A DNA stretch of 64,000 nucleotides from Rhodococcus oryzae (lineage in GTDB: Bacteria > Actinomycetota > Actinomycetes > Mycobacteriales > Mycobacteriaceae). Of the stretch, positions 8,792 to 17,191 are shown in pieces (the first letter of the stretch is position 1; the number at the start of each line of letters is the position of its first letter). Made by a program: the position numbers and the translations under genes. The stretch is taken from contig NZ_SUMD01000003.1 of the NCBI RefSeq assembly GCF_005049235.1, positions 1-64,000 of the forward strand, in the 5' to 3' direction. The notes beneath the pieces are model-generated. The model did no database searches. It was not told where the DNA came from and saw only the letters and a program-made list of their open reading frames with translations.

Positions 8792-9832
8792 ATGACCGAT
8801 CCCGAATCGCCACCTGTGCCACAGCCGGTCCTCGAGCCGCTCAGCGCGGCGGCCCTCTTCCTGGTGATGACGGCAGGTCCGGCCACCGAGGACGCGGTCA
8901 CGCTCCGCGACGTGGCCTCGGACGTCGGGTCGTTGGTCCGGGCGGTGGGATTCCGGGAACTCGCCGGGTCACTGTCCTGCGTGGTGGGTTTCGGTTCGGA
9001 GTTCTGGGATCGGGTGGGCCCGAGTGACACACCGTCAGGGCTGCATCCCTTCGTCCCGCTGCGCGGGGAGGTGCACAGCGCGCCTGCCACCCCGGGGGAC
9101 GTGCTGTTCCACATCAAGGCCTCGCGAGCGGACCTGTGTTTCGAGCTGGGGCGCCTGATCCTGACGGCGCTCGGCGACGCGGCGACTGTCGCGGACGAGG
9201 TGCACGGGTTCCGCTACTTCGATGCCCGCGACCTGCTCGGCTTCGTCGACGGGACCGAGAACCCGACCGGGGCGGGCGCGGGCGCGGCGGCCCTGATCGG
9301 GGCGGAGGACCCCGCGTTCACGGGCGGCAGCTACGTGATCGTCCAGAAGTACCTGCACGACATGACCGCATGGGCCGAGCTGAGCACCGAGGAGCAGGAG
9401 CGGGTGATCGGGCGGACGAAGCTCGAGAACGTCGAACTCGACGACGCGGCCCTGCCGAGCAACTCGCACGTCGCGCTCAACACCATCGTCGACGACGACG
9501 GGACCGAGCACGAGATCCTGCGCGACAACATGCCGTTCGGCTCCCTCTCCGCGGGCGAGTTCGGTACCTACTTCATCGGTTACGCGAAGGACCCCGCCGT
9601 CACGGAGCTGATGCTGCGGCACATGTTCCTCGGTGACCCCCCCGGCAACCACGACCGGATCCTGGACTTCTCCCAGGCGGCGACGGGCACCCTGTTCTTC
9701 GTGCCGAGCCAGGACCTGTTGGAGGCGCTGGCCGACATCCCCGTGCCGGACGTCGAGGAAGCGGAGCCGGAAGAGGTTGCGCCGCGTGACCTGTCCCTGA
9801 AAATCGGTGATCTCAAAGGAGTGTCGCAATGA
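8792..9832 (+). CDS. dypB: B-type dye-decolorizing peroxidase with encapsulin-targeting tail (DypB)
   Basis: The enzyme is a heme peroxidase of 346 residues from ATG 8792 (GGGAGAAAT before it). The key residues are present: Asp153 in GFVDGTENP, proximal His226 in SNSHVALN, Arg244 and Asn246 in LRDNMPFG. These are the numbers I recall for Rhodococcus jostii RHA1 DypB, supporting both the family and the chosen start. The C-terminal extension ends in LSLKIGDLKGVSQ, matching the LSIGSLKG-type cargo-loading peptide for encapsulin, and the next gene is an encapsulin overlapping by four bases (ATGA). The peroxidase should therefore be packaged in a protein nanocompartment. RHA1 DypB oxidises Mn(II) and lignin model compounds; whether this enzyme does so is inference. 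Confidence 0.95.
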   Translation: MTDPESPPVPQPVLEPLSAAALFLVMTAGPATEDAVTLRDVASDVGSLVRAVGFRELAGSLSCVVGFGSEFWDRVGPSDTPSGLHPFVPLRGEVHSAPATPGDVLFHIKASRADLCFELGRLILTALGDAATVADEVHGFRYFDARDLLGFVDGTENPTGAGAGAAALIGAEDPAFTGGSYVIVQKYLHDMTAWAELSTEEQERVIGRTKLENVELDDAALPSNSHVALNTIVDDDGTEHEILRDNMPFGSLSAGEFGTYFIGYAKDPAVTELMLRHMFLGDPPGNHDRILDFSQAATGTLFFVPSQDLLEALADIPVPDVEEAEPEEVAPRDLSLKIGDLKGVSQ

Positions 9833-10632
9833 CTGATTCGAGCAATCTGCACCGGAACCTCGCGCCGGTGACCGAGGCCGCGTGGGAGCAGATCGGCGAA
9901 GAGGCCGCGCGCACCTTCAAACGCCACGTCGCCGGGCGTCGGGTGGTCGACGTGGCCGGGCCGTTCGGCTACTCCTATTCCGCACACAATCTCGGCCGGG
10001 TGCGCTCGATCACCGCATCGGACAGCAGGATTCGGGCACAGCTCCGCGAGGTGCACCCCCTCGTCGAGCTGCGCTTCCCGTTCACGCTCAGCCGTGCGGA
10101 GATCGACGACGTGGCCCGCGGGTCGCTGGACTCCGACTGGCAGCCGGTCAAGGACGCGGCCAAGGCGATCGCGTTCGCCGAGGACCGCACGGTGTTCGCC
10201 GGCTTCGAGGCGGCAGGCATCGTCGGCCTGGGACCGTCCAGCAGCAACCCGCCGCTGTCGCTGCCCGAGGAACCGCTGCTGGTTCCCGACGCCGTCGCCT
10301 CCGCGTTGTCGGCCCTGCGACTGGCAGGCGTGGAGGGACCGTATTCCCTGGTGCTCGACGCGGACACCTATACCGCGGTGAGCGAGACCAGGGACGAGGG
10401 CCACCCGGTGTTCCATCACCTCAAGGATCTCGTCGGCGACATCATCTGGGCCCCGGCGGTGGCGGGCGGCTACGTGCTGTCCACCCGCGGCGGCGACAAC
10501 CAGCTCACCCTGGGGACGGACCTGTCGATCGGGTACGACAGCCACACCGCTGAGTCGGTGACGCTGTACCTGGAAGAGACGCTGACCTTTTCGTCGTTGA
10601 CGGCAGAGGCCGCCGTCGTGCTGGGACGCTGA
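9829..10632 (+). CDS. Family 1 encapsulin shell protein
   Basis: The 267-residue protein has the hallmarks of the linocin M18/encapsulin family with HK97 capsid fold: an N-terminal NLHRNLAPVTEAAWEQI, then ARTFKRHVAGRRVVDVAGPF, and the C-terminal LTFSSLTAEAAVVLGR. Its length is normal for a T=1 encapsulin (about 265 residues). It is translationally coupled to dypB through an ATGA overlap at 9829-9832. The two genes form the classic DyP-encapsulin operon, in which the shell self-assembles around peroxidase carrying the C-terminal targeting peptide. The following gene at 10636 is only 3 bases away and probably co-transcribed. Confidence 0.96.
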   Translation: MTDSSNLHRNLAPVTEAAWEQIGEEAARTFKRHVAGRRVVDVAGPFGYSYSAHNLGRVRSITASDSRIRAQLREVHPLVELRFPFTLSRAEIDDVARGSLDSDWQPVKDAAKAIAFAEDRTVFAGFEAAGIVGLGPSSSNPPLSLPEEPLLVPDAVASALSALRLAGVEGPYSLVLDADTYTAVSETRDEGHPVFHHLKDLVGDIIWAPAVAGGYVLSTRGGDNQLTLGTDLSIGYDSHTAESVTLYLEETLTFSSLTAEAAVVLGR

Positions 10633-10635
10633 CCG

Positions 10636-11151
10636 ATGTCGGGGTCGTCGAGGTACCGCGACGTCAACCCGCTGTACCGGGCGATGCGCGACCTCGCCGG
10701 GACCAAACCGATGGCGTGGTTCTTCGCCCGCACGCTTCACCACGTCGACGGCCCCGTCTACCGGTTGACCAAGGGGCGCAACACCTTGACGACCCTCCTC
10801 ACCGGACTGCCGCTGGTCATGCTCACCACCACGGGGGCGAAGAGCGGGGCGAGCCGCACCGTCCCCCTGGTGGGGATGCCGGACGGGGACCGGATCGTGG
10901 TGATCGCCTCGAACTACGGACAGCATTCGAACCCGGCCTGGTACTTCAATCTGCGCAAGCATCCCGAGGCCACGGTCACCGTCGCGGGCGGTGAGCCCCG
11001 GCAGGTAGTCGCCTACGAGGCGGAGGGGGAGGAGCGGGAGCGACTGTGGCGCATGGACCTGGAGGTCTATCCCAGCCGTGCCGCCTACAAAGAACGCGCC
11101 ACCGACCGGCGGATCCCGGTGATGGTGCTCGAACCCGGGGCAGGCGGCTGA
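10636..11151 (+). CDS. Deazaflavin (F420)-dependent nitroreductase family protein
   Basis: The 171-residue protein matches the Ddn/DUF385 split-barrel family: PLVMLTTTGAKSGASRTVPL followed by VIASNYGQHSNPAWYFNLR, the two conserved F420-binding stretches. Members reduce quinones, nitroimidazoles and other electron-poor compounds with F420H2. The stop of the encapsulin gene is 3 bases upstream, so it belongs to the dypB-encapsulin transcript. No encapsulin-targeting tail is visible at its C-terminus (VMVLEPGAGG), so it is probably not cargo. Why it is linked is unknown; it might process quinone or radical products of the peroxidase, which is inference. Confidence 0.88.
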   Translation: MSGSSRYRDVNPLYRAMRDLAGTKPMAWFFARTLHHVDGPVYRLTKGRNTLTTLLTGLPLVMLTTTGAKSGASRTVPLVGMPDGDRIVVIASNYGQHSNPAWYFNLRKHPEATVTVAGGEPRQVVAYEAEGEERERLWRMDLEVYPSRAAYKERATDRRIPVMVLEPGAGG

Positions 11152-11176
11152 GCCCGACGACGCGAGGGCTCACCAC

Positions 11177-11644
11177 TCAGCCGATGAGCTCGCTCGATTC
11201 CTTCCGCCAGTCGTAGACGACCCGGGTCCGCAGGACGATGTCCTGCAACGACCGGCGCCTGGGGTCGACGGCCGCCCACAGCAGGCCGACGGCGAACAGG
11301 ACGCAGAGCACGGCCCGCACGGCGGCGCGGGGCAACCGGAGCAGCCGGCCCTTGGCGGTGACGACCCGTAGCCCCATCGCCACCGCGCCGACGGTGCGTC
11401 CGGTCGTGACCCAGCAGCCGGTCAGGTACACGACCGACACGGTGAGGGTGACGGTCGCCGAGGCCAGAAAAGCCGGCTCGGGGAACCGGAAGTTCTGCGG
11501 GGAGTACAGCAATCGAACCAGGGCCAGGCCCAGGTAGGTCACGCCGATGATCGTGAGGACCACCCCGAGGTCGATCACGGCGGCGATCGCGCGGGTGATG
11601 ATCCCGGCAGGCCGGTGCGGAGGTTGATCGAGGTGCTCGGTCAC
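11177..11644 (-). CDS. RDD family membrane protein
   Basis: The 155-residue protein starts at GTG 11644, overlapping the stop of the upstream minus-strand gene by four bases (GTGA). It shows the RDD layout: an N-terminal IITRAIAAVIDLGVVLTIIG helix containing the Arg/Asp pair, further helices and a conserved AMGLRVV block, then DPRRRSLQDIVLRTRVVYDW, which is the characteristic C-terminal motif of the family. Three to four membrane helices are expected. The function of RDD proteins is mostly unsettled, with some acting as ion or organic-solute exchangers. It is coupled with the nonapeptide-repeat protein encoded at 11641-12414. Confidence 0.85.
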   Translation of the reverse strand: MTEHLDQPPHRPAGIITRAIAAVIDLGVVLTIIGVTYLGLALVRLLYSPQNFRFPEPAFLASATVTLTVSVVYLTGCWVTTGRTVGAVAMGLRVVTAKGRLLRLPRAAVRAVLCVLFAVGLLWAAVDPRRRSLQDIVLRTRVVYDWRKESSELIG

Positions 11645-12414
11645 GGCGCCGGGTCCCCGGGGCGGCCGCTGCCGATGGGCACCTCGTCGTCCGGGCCTGG
11701 GCCGCGGCCGAACAGCTTGCCCACGAAGCCGGCGACTGCGTCGTCGGCCTGCATGCCCTGGCTCCGGACCCCGCGAACCGCCTCGGAGGACAGCGAACCC
11801 GTCGACTCCCGGATGATCTCCGGCAGGTCGACGCCCTCGATGATGTCGTTGGCGAGGCCGACGAGGTCCATCCGGGCGATGATCGCGTCGACGTCGATCC
11901 GGCGCGCCACCTCGTCGAGGTCCACCCGCGCGATCTGCCTGTCGAGGTCGACGGAGTCGACGATGCCGTCCAGGTCGAGCCTGCCGATCACGGCGTCCAC
12001 GTCGAGTCGGGCCGCGATGCTGTCGACGTCGATGGTGGCGGCGATCTGGTCGAGATCGAGGGACTCGGCGATCAGGTTCAAGTCGACGTTCTCGCGCACG
12101 AGGCGGGTGAGATCGACCTCGAGCAGGGCCGCCGCGACGACCTCCCTGATCACGAGGCGAATCAGGTCCTGGACGGTCGGGGCGGCGGTCCGCGCGACCT
12201 CCTCGCCGCGCGCCCGCAGCGCGTCCGTCGTGGCGTCGAGGCGCCGGGCCAATCCGGGCACCCGGCGCAGGGTGCCGAGGGCGAAACGGGCCGTCGCGCC
12301 CACCACCTCGGCCGCCGTGACCGCGGCGCCGATCGCCACGAAAACCACGTCTGCGCCGGGAAGGCTCGCCGGCGGCCGGCTCGGCGCGGGCGTGACGTGC
12401 TGGTCCGGTGACAT
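11641..12414 (-). CDS. Nonapeptide-repeat protein, function unknown
   Basis: The protein is 257 residues from ATG 12414 behind GGGAGGG. Residues 21-60 are moderately hydrophobic (ADVVFVAIGAAVTAAEVVG). The central part, residues 110-190, is nine consecutive nine-residue repeats of the form [VLI]D[LV]D-x-[IV]-x-x-x, for example LDLDQIAAT, IDVDSIAAR, LDVDAVIGR and IDVDAIIAR. Degenerate copies flank them (residues 90-108 and 191-202). The strict period of nine with paired Asp suggests a regular solenoid or fibre, possibly cation binding. The C-terminus is Gly/Pro rich and polar. Coupled by a 4-base overlap to the RDD membrane protein, which may be its membrane partner. I do not recognise a named family. 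Confidence 0.8.
   Translation of the reverse strand: MSPDQHVTPAPSRPPASLPGADVVFVAIGAAVTAAEVVGATARFALGTLRRVPGLARRLDATTDALRARGEEVARTAAPTVQDLIRLVIREVVAAALLEVDLTRLVRENVDLNLIAESLDLDQIAATIDVDSIAARLDVDAVIGRLDLDGIVDSVDLDRQIARVDLDEVARRIDVDAIIARMDLVGLANDIIEGVDLPEIIRESTGSLSSEAVRGVRSQGMQADDAVAGFVGKLFGRGPGPDDEVPIGSGRPGDPAP
11845..12087 (-). repeat. Nine tandem 27-bp units encoding nonapeptide repeats
   Basis: The segment encodes residues 110-190 of the protein at 11641-12414 as nine in-frame nonapeptides without gaps. Conservation is stronger at protein than at DNA level, so the array is old and under selection rather than a recent slippage product. Confidence 0.85.
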
Positions 12415-12521
12415 GGTCCCTCCCAGATCGGGGTCTGACGCGAAGAGGTCAGGTCGTGATCATAGGTGTCACAGGTGGGTACGACACCGGTTGTGTCGGG
12501 GTCGTGACCCGGGCTCGGTGC

Positions 12522-15029
12522 TCAGCTCTCCGTGCCGTGGCCCATCGCGCGCAGCATCGACAGCATGTCCGCGCGCGAGGTGGCGTCGAGGCGACGGCGG
12601 ATCCGGGCGACGTGGTGCTCGACGGTCTTCGCCGAGATGAACAGCCGGGCGCCGATGTCCCGGTAGGTCAGGCCCATCACCAACAGGTTCGCCACCTCGG
12701 CCTCGCGGTCGGTCAGGCCCGCGCTGAGTTCGCGTTCGGTCCCCGCGACGGTGCCGGGCGTCGACGACGCGGCGGGTCGCAGGGAGCGCGCGACCTGTAG
12801 CAGCGTGGTGGCGGTCCTGGTGTCGGAGGCGCGGAGCGCGGCCTCGCTGGCGAGACGGGCACCGTCCCATGGCAACCCGATACGGTCCAGGGTGCGTGCG
12901 GACTGTTCCACCACGGCCGCGTCGATCTCGCCCTGCAGCACCCGAAGCCAGGCACGGCCCGCGGCCGCGAGGCCCGCCGCGTACGGGCTGGTCTCGGCCG
13001 CGACACCGAGGGCGTTGGCGTGTGGCAGCAGTTCCGCCGGGCTCTCGGCCAGGATCGCGGCCTGCACGCCGTACCAGTGCAGGGGCGAGCCCCACAGCGT
13101 CGGTTCGCCCAGCCGGGTGAGCAGCTCGTTGGCCTGCTCGATGAGGTGCGCGAGCCGGTCGGTGTCCCGCAGCCTGGCCGCGCCCAGCCACAGTTCGCCG
13201 AGCGGGAGCAGGCTGAAGAGATCGGCCGAGTGCTCCGCGATGACGCCGTGCGCCCGCTCCCATGAGTGGGTGAGGGCTCCGATGTCCCCGACGCGTCGGG
13301 CCAGCCCGACCCGCAGCGCGGCGATGAACAGCGCGTCGCGTGGGGTGGGCTCGGCGTCCGTCGGCATCGCATCGAGCCGGGCCGTCGCGGCATCCAGGTC
13401 GCCGCGGACCATGGCGATCCAGGTCAGCAGCAACTCGTGCCGGTGGCGGGTGATGCTCTCGCGAGGCTCGGTGTCCAGTGCCCGCTGCAGCACTGCCTGG
13501 GCGCCCGCGAGTTCGCCGCACGCGATGCCCGCAAGCGCGGTGATGGCGGCGCCGCTGTCGGGCAGCAGTCGGGGCCGGGAACCGTTGGCGGACAGGGACA
13601 GCCCACGGGTCAGCGAGTTGACCGCGATGGCGACGTGGCCGTCGATCGACTGTCGCAGGCCCTGCGCGAGCAGCGCGGCGCCCGCGGACGTCGACGTCGG
13701 GGGCGCGCCCGCCTGGCGGTCCGTCATCGCCTCCGCCTGCTCCGGCCGTCCCGCAGCGAGCAGCACCGTGGCCGCGATGGGGGCGTCGGAGCCGACGCGG
13801 GCCGGGCCGAGCCACTCGTAGAGATCGGCGCTGCGGCCGAGCATGCCCTGCTGCGCCGCGACGCTCGCCGCGATCCGAACGGCCGCAGCGAGTTCGGTGT
13901 CGGTCAGGTCTGCCGCCCGTTCGAGCAGGCCGTCGGTGAGCCCGACCGCGGTGTCCAGGTCCGCGCTCAGTGCCGCCGCCTCGGACCAGCGCAGGGCGAG
14001 GGTGTTCCGATCGGCGCCCGCGCGGACGGCCTCCGCGTACAGGCTCGCGGCCAGCGCCGGCTCGGCGTGTTCGGCGGCGCCGCAGAGGAACTCGGCCAGG
14101 TCGGGATCGGTCACGCCCGCCTCGCCGTAGGCGCGGGCCGCGGGGAGGTCGAGGGTGCCGTCCGCCAGCTTCGCGCGCAGCGAGTCGGCGTGCAGCCGGG
14201 CCAGCCGCTGCGCTCCGAGCACGGCGGCCAGCGGTTCGCGGGCGACGGGCAGGAGGGTGTGGGTGACCAGTCCGGTGCCGCGCGCCCGGTCGATCAGATC
14301 CTGGGCCAGGGCCGGGTCGACGGACAGCACCCGGACGAGTTCGGCGGGGTCGGGCCCCGAGCCGATCGCGGCGATCGACAGGGTGCACAACAGGTCCGAA
14401 TCGAGTTCCCCGAGACGGGCGCGCAGGTGTGCGGCCGTCGCGGCGTCGAGGGCCCGTTCCAATGCGGGCTGGGTGCGGGGCTCGGTGGGGTCGAGGCGGG
14501 ACAGGGTGCCGAGCGCCGCGTCGACGGTGTGCACGCCACCCCCGGTGATCCGCAGGACAGCGGCGGCCAAGCCGATTGGAAGTCGCACGCCCAGTGTTGA
14601 TTCCGCGCGCGCGACGATATCCCGCGCAGTCATCGGGTCGAGGGTCAGTGAGCCGAGCGCATCGCCGAGCGAGCGCAGGGTGCGGCTGTGCGGCCGCGGC
14701 TCGGTGGCGACGATCACGGTGATGTCCGGGCGGTGCGCGGACAGGGTCAGCGCATCGACAGCGGCGTCGGGCAGCCGATGGGCGTCGTCGACGACCAGCG
14801 CGCCGCCGGGTTCGAGCTCCGCGCTGGCCGTCGCGGCGACGGGGGTCCCGTTGGCCCGCAGCTCGTCTCGGATCGCGGCGAGCAGAATCGATTTGCCACT
14901 TCCCGCAGTGCCGCGGATCAGCATGTGCGGGTTGCCCGTTCGCGCGGCGGCGAGGAACGCCTGCGCGCCGGGCATTCCGGCGAGCGTGGCCGCTGCGGTG
15001 CCGGTGGGTTCGGAGGTCAGCACGGTCAC
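12522..15029 (-). CDS. iniR: LuxR-family ATPase regulator, IniR-like
   Basis: The protein is 835 residues from GTG 15029. It has an N-terminal AAA/STAND-type ATPase with Walker A GTAGSGKS (residues 40-47) and Walker B GALVVDDAH (near 77-84), a long helical, TPR-like middle region, and a C-terminal LuxR helix-turn-helix (LTDREAEVANLLVMGL, then ISAKTVEHHVARIRRRLD). This is the architecture of large MalT/LAL-type regulators. Position beside iniBAC and the Fe-S reductase matches M. tuberculosis Rv0339c, whose mycobacterial homologues were named IniR as regulators of iniBAC; the symbol rests on this context. The start is 5 bases after the stop of the Hsp70-like gene (15035-16882), so the two are co-transcribed. 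The likely target is the divergent iniB promoter. Confidence 0.8.
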   Translation of the reverse strand: MTVLTSEPTGTAAATLAGMPGAQAFLAAARTGNPHMLIRGTAGSGKSILLAAIRDELRANGTPVAATASAELEPGGALVVDDAHRLPDAAVDALTLSAHRPDITVIVATEPRPHSRTLRSLGDALGSLTLDPMTARDIVARAESTLGVRLPIGLAAAVLRITGGGVHTVDAALGTLSRLDPTEPRTQPALERALDAATAAHLRARLGELDSDLLCTLSIAAIGSGPDPAELVRVLSVDPALAQDLIDRARGTGLVTHTLLPVAREPLAAVLGAQRLARLHADSLRAKLADGTLDLPAARAYGEAGVTDPDLAEFLCGAAEHAEPALAASLYAEAVRAGADRNTLALRWSEAAALSADLDTAVGLTDGLLERAADLTDTELAAAVRIAASVAAQQGMLGRSADLYEWLGPARVGSDAPIAATVLLAAGRPEQAEAMTDRQAGAPPTSTSAGAALLAQGLRQSIDGHVAIAVNSLTRGLSLSANGSRPRLLPDSGAAITALAGIACGELAGAQAVLQRALDTEPRESITRHRHELLLTWIAMVRGDLDAATARLDAMPTDAEPTPRDALFIAALRVGLARRVGDIGALTHSWERAHGVIAEHSADLFSLLPLGELWLGAARLRDTDRLAHLIEQANELLTRLGEPTLWGSPLHWYGVQAAILAESPAELLPHANALGVAAETSPYAAGLAAAGRAWLRVLQGEIDAAVVEQSARTLDRIGLPWDGARLASEAALRASDTRTATTLLQVARSLRPAASSTPGTVAGTERELSAGLTDREAEVANLLVMGLTYRDIGARLFISAKTVEHHVARIRRRLDATSRADMLSMLRAMGHGTES

Positions 15030-15034
15030 GGTTC

Positions 15035-16882
15035 CTACTGCCCGCCGCCGAGCAACCCGCCGACGCCCTGGCCGACGCCGCCGACGACCCCGCCAAGGCC
15101 GCCGAGCACGCCGCCGACGCCGTTACCGACACCCTCCACCACGCCGCCGACCCCGTTGCCGACACCGGTCGCTGCCCCACCGACGCCGTCGACGAAGTCG
15201 TTCGCGATCTGGCCGCCGCCGTCACCCTGCGGGGGCGCGGGCGGGGGCGTGTACCCGCCGCCTGCAGGCGGTGCTGGTGGGGGCGGGGGCGTCCCGCCGC
15301 CGACGGGTCCCGGTGCCGGAGCGGGTGCGGGTGCGGGCGCGGCGGCGGGGGAGCCGGGTGCAGGGGCGGGTGCCGCGGCGCCGCCCGAATTGGCGGAGAC
15401 CTGCCGCGCGGTCGAACCGGCGTCGGATCGGATGGGCGCGCCGGTGGGGTCGAGGCGGACGGGGGAGTCCCCGGTGGTCGGGCTGACCACGCCGTCGACG
15501 ACGGGCAGCACGGTGCCGTCCGGTGCGACCGTGGTGGTGACGCTGTGGCCGCTGGTCGTGGCCCCCCGGCTGGTGTCCGCGTTGGAGGGCGTCAGCGCGC
15601 CGGTACCGAGCGAGAGTCCGCCCGCGGCCAGGATGGCGATCGCGGCGGCCGCGGCGGCGACGATCGCGGCCTTCTTGGGGGTGGAGAGCGATGCACCCCG
15701 GGACGCAGGCCGGACGCCGGGACGCGGACCGGCGGACACGGGCAACACCGGCGCGACCTCCACGACGGTGGTCGCGGCGGACGCGGCGGCCGGAACCACC
15801 GAGAGCGGCACCGTGTGGGCGCCCTCCGCCGCGGCGAGGAGCGCGGCGCCCTGTGCCGCGGTTCGCTCGGGATGGGCGTCCGCGACGACGGGCAGCCGCA
15901 GTTCGGCGGAGAGCAACTCGGCGACCAGCGGCATCGCCGAGCTGCCACCGATGAGCAGGACCTGACCCACGTCGGACAGGTCGACGCCCGCGTTGCGCAG
16001 CGTTTCCCGGACCAGTTCGACGGAGTCAGCCAGCGGCTCCCGGATCAGGTCCTCCAGCTCCGCGCGCACCAGTCGGACGTCGCTGTGCACGCCGGGCAGG
16101 TCGATCCCGATGACCGTCTCGGTGTCCGAGGACAGTGCCTCCTTCGCGGCGCAGCAGCGGGCCCGCAGCTGGGCGAGGGCGTTCATCGTGTCGGGGTCGA
16201 AGGGGTCGAGTTCGCCGGCCTCGCCCACGACGCCGTCGAGCACGTATCGCAGCGTCAGGTGGTCGAACTCGGATCCGCCGAAATCCTCGGACCGCATCGG
16301 CTTCCCGATGATCCGAGGTGTGTCGCCTGCGTGGACCAGCGTCACGTCGAGGCTGGTGCCGCCCAGGTCGTAGACGAGCACGAGGTCATCGGAGGCGCCT
16401 GCACCGGCGCGGGATCCGTTGCGCTGCAGCCATGCGACCGCCGCCTCGGGTTCGGGGATGAGCGTGACCCCGCCCAGGCCTGCGCGGTCGAGGGCGGAAC
16501 GCAGCGACTCGACCGTGTGGCTCGGCCAGACCGCCGGATACGCCGCGGCCACGGCGGGGAACTCGTCGAGCCCGGCCGAGGACGCCTCGATCAGGCACAG
16601 CATCGCGGTCACGACGAGGTCCTCGCCTGTGTGCGTCGAGCCGTCGTCCGCGACGAGCGCGACGGGGTCGCCGACGCGGGTGGCGAAACCGGAGATGACG
16701 GTTCCACGTGGAACGTCCCCCTCGTGCCGGCTGGGCACGCCGAGAACCGCAGGGGCGTCCCCTCCGAGCTCCAGGGTCGAACTCGCCGTGATCGACGGTC
16801 CCTGCGCGTCCGCGTCGTGCTCGAGGGCGGTGACCGCCACCGAGTTCACGGCGCCGACGGTGAGTCCGAGTCCAACAGTCAT
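15035..16882 (-). CDS. Hsp70-like membrane protein with Gly/Pro-rich tail, in operon with the IniR-like regulator
   Basis: The protein is 615 residues from ATG 16882 (GGGAGAA upstream); the frame extends further upstream but without a plausible start. It parallels the gene at 6874-8619. There is an N-terminal actin/Hsp70 ATPase domain with DLGGTSLDVTLVHAGD and LLIGGSSAMPLVAELL, one transmembrane helix (AAIVAAAAAAIAILAAGGLS), and a long tail rich in Gly, Pro and Ala ending in GVGGLLGGGQ. Phosphate-1 reads GLTVGAVNSV, so the Asp of DnaK is replaced by Thr. There is no DnaK-like peptide-binding domain. It precedes the IniR-like regulator by 5 bases and diverges from iniB, so it may take part in sensing or transmitting envelope stress in the ini system. 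That role is inference. Confidence 0.85.
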   Translation of the reverse strand: MTVGLGLTVGAVNSVAVTALEHDADAQGPSITASSTLELGGDAPAVLGVPSRHEGDVPRGTVISGFATRVGDPVALVADDGSTHTGEDLVVTAMLCLIEASSAGLDEFPAVAAAYPAVWPSHTVESLRSALDRAGLGGVTLIPEPEAAVAWLQRNGSRAGAGASDDLVLVYDLGGTSLDVTLVHAGDTPRIIGKPMRSEDFGGSEFDHLTLRYVLDGVVGEAGELDPFDPDTMNALAQLRARCCAAKEALSSDTETVIGIDLPGVHSDVRLVRAELEDLIREPLADSVELVRETLRNAGVDLSDVGQVLLIGGSSAMPLVAELLSAELRLPVVADAHPERTAAQGAALLAAAEGAHTVPLSVVPAAASAATTVVEVAPVLPVSAGPRPGVRPASRGASLSTPKKAAIVAAAAAAIAILAAGGLSLGTGALTPSNADTSRGATTSGHSVTTTVAPDGTVLPVVDGVVSPTTGDSPVRLDPTGAPIRSDAGSTARQVSANSGGAAAPAPAPGSPAAAPAPAPAPAPGPVGGGTPPPPPAPPAGGGYTPPPAPPQGDGGGQIANDFVDGVGGAATGVGNGVGGVVEGVGNGVGGVLGGLGGVVGGVGQGVGGLLGGGQ

Positions 16883-17089
16883 CGAAGTGTTCTCCCGTGC
16901 TCGCCCCGCGGCTTCCGCCGCCGGAGTGGCTGACAATTCTCCCGTTGGCCGGAGCCAGGGGCGGGTGACGATTTCCCGGTTTCTGCGCCGGGGGTGGGGG
17001 CCGAACCTGGCCCCCGCTGTTGCCCACTGTGTCGGGTCACGCGCGTGAAGCGTTACCGATTCGGCGACAAACCCGCAGATGGGGGAGGT

Positions 17090-17119
17090 ATCCCCTATCG
17101 GGCGGCGATCCCCTATCGG
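17090..17119. repeat. Two direct copies of ATCCCCTATCGG upstream of iniB
   Basis: Exact 12-base copies lie at 17090-17101 and 17108-17119, 18 bases apart start to start, within the 370-bp region between the Hsp70-like/iniR operon and iniB. They lie 44-73 bases before the proposed -35 box of iniB, a typical activator position. They are candidates for a binding site of the IniR-like regulator; this is inference. The rest of 16883-17089 is G/C rich and shows no clear element. Confidence 0.55.
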
Positions 17120-17162
17120 CCCCACCCCCCACGCGCTCCGCGAGGCAGGGGAGTTCACCCCG

Positions 17163-17191
17163 TTGGGACGGGGTGTCCGCGTACCTAGCGT
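17163..17191 (+). promoter_or_regulatory. Candidate iniB promoter
   Basis: TTGGGA (17163-17168), a 17-base spacer and TAGCGT (17186-17191) give a sigma-A-like arrangement. Transcription would start near 17198, leaving a leader of about 55 bases with AGGAG seven bases before ATG 17253. The -35 match is partial. Confidence 0.45.

Noticed and set aside
12469-15225. A 918-residue minus-strand frame over the LuxR regulator gene
   Set aside because: It is the Arg-rich out-of-frame shadow of the 835-residue regulator, which has clear Walker and helix-turn-helix motifs in the other frame.
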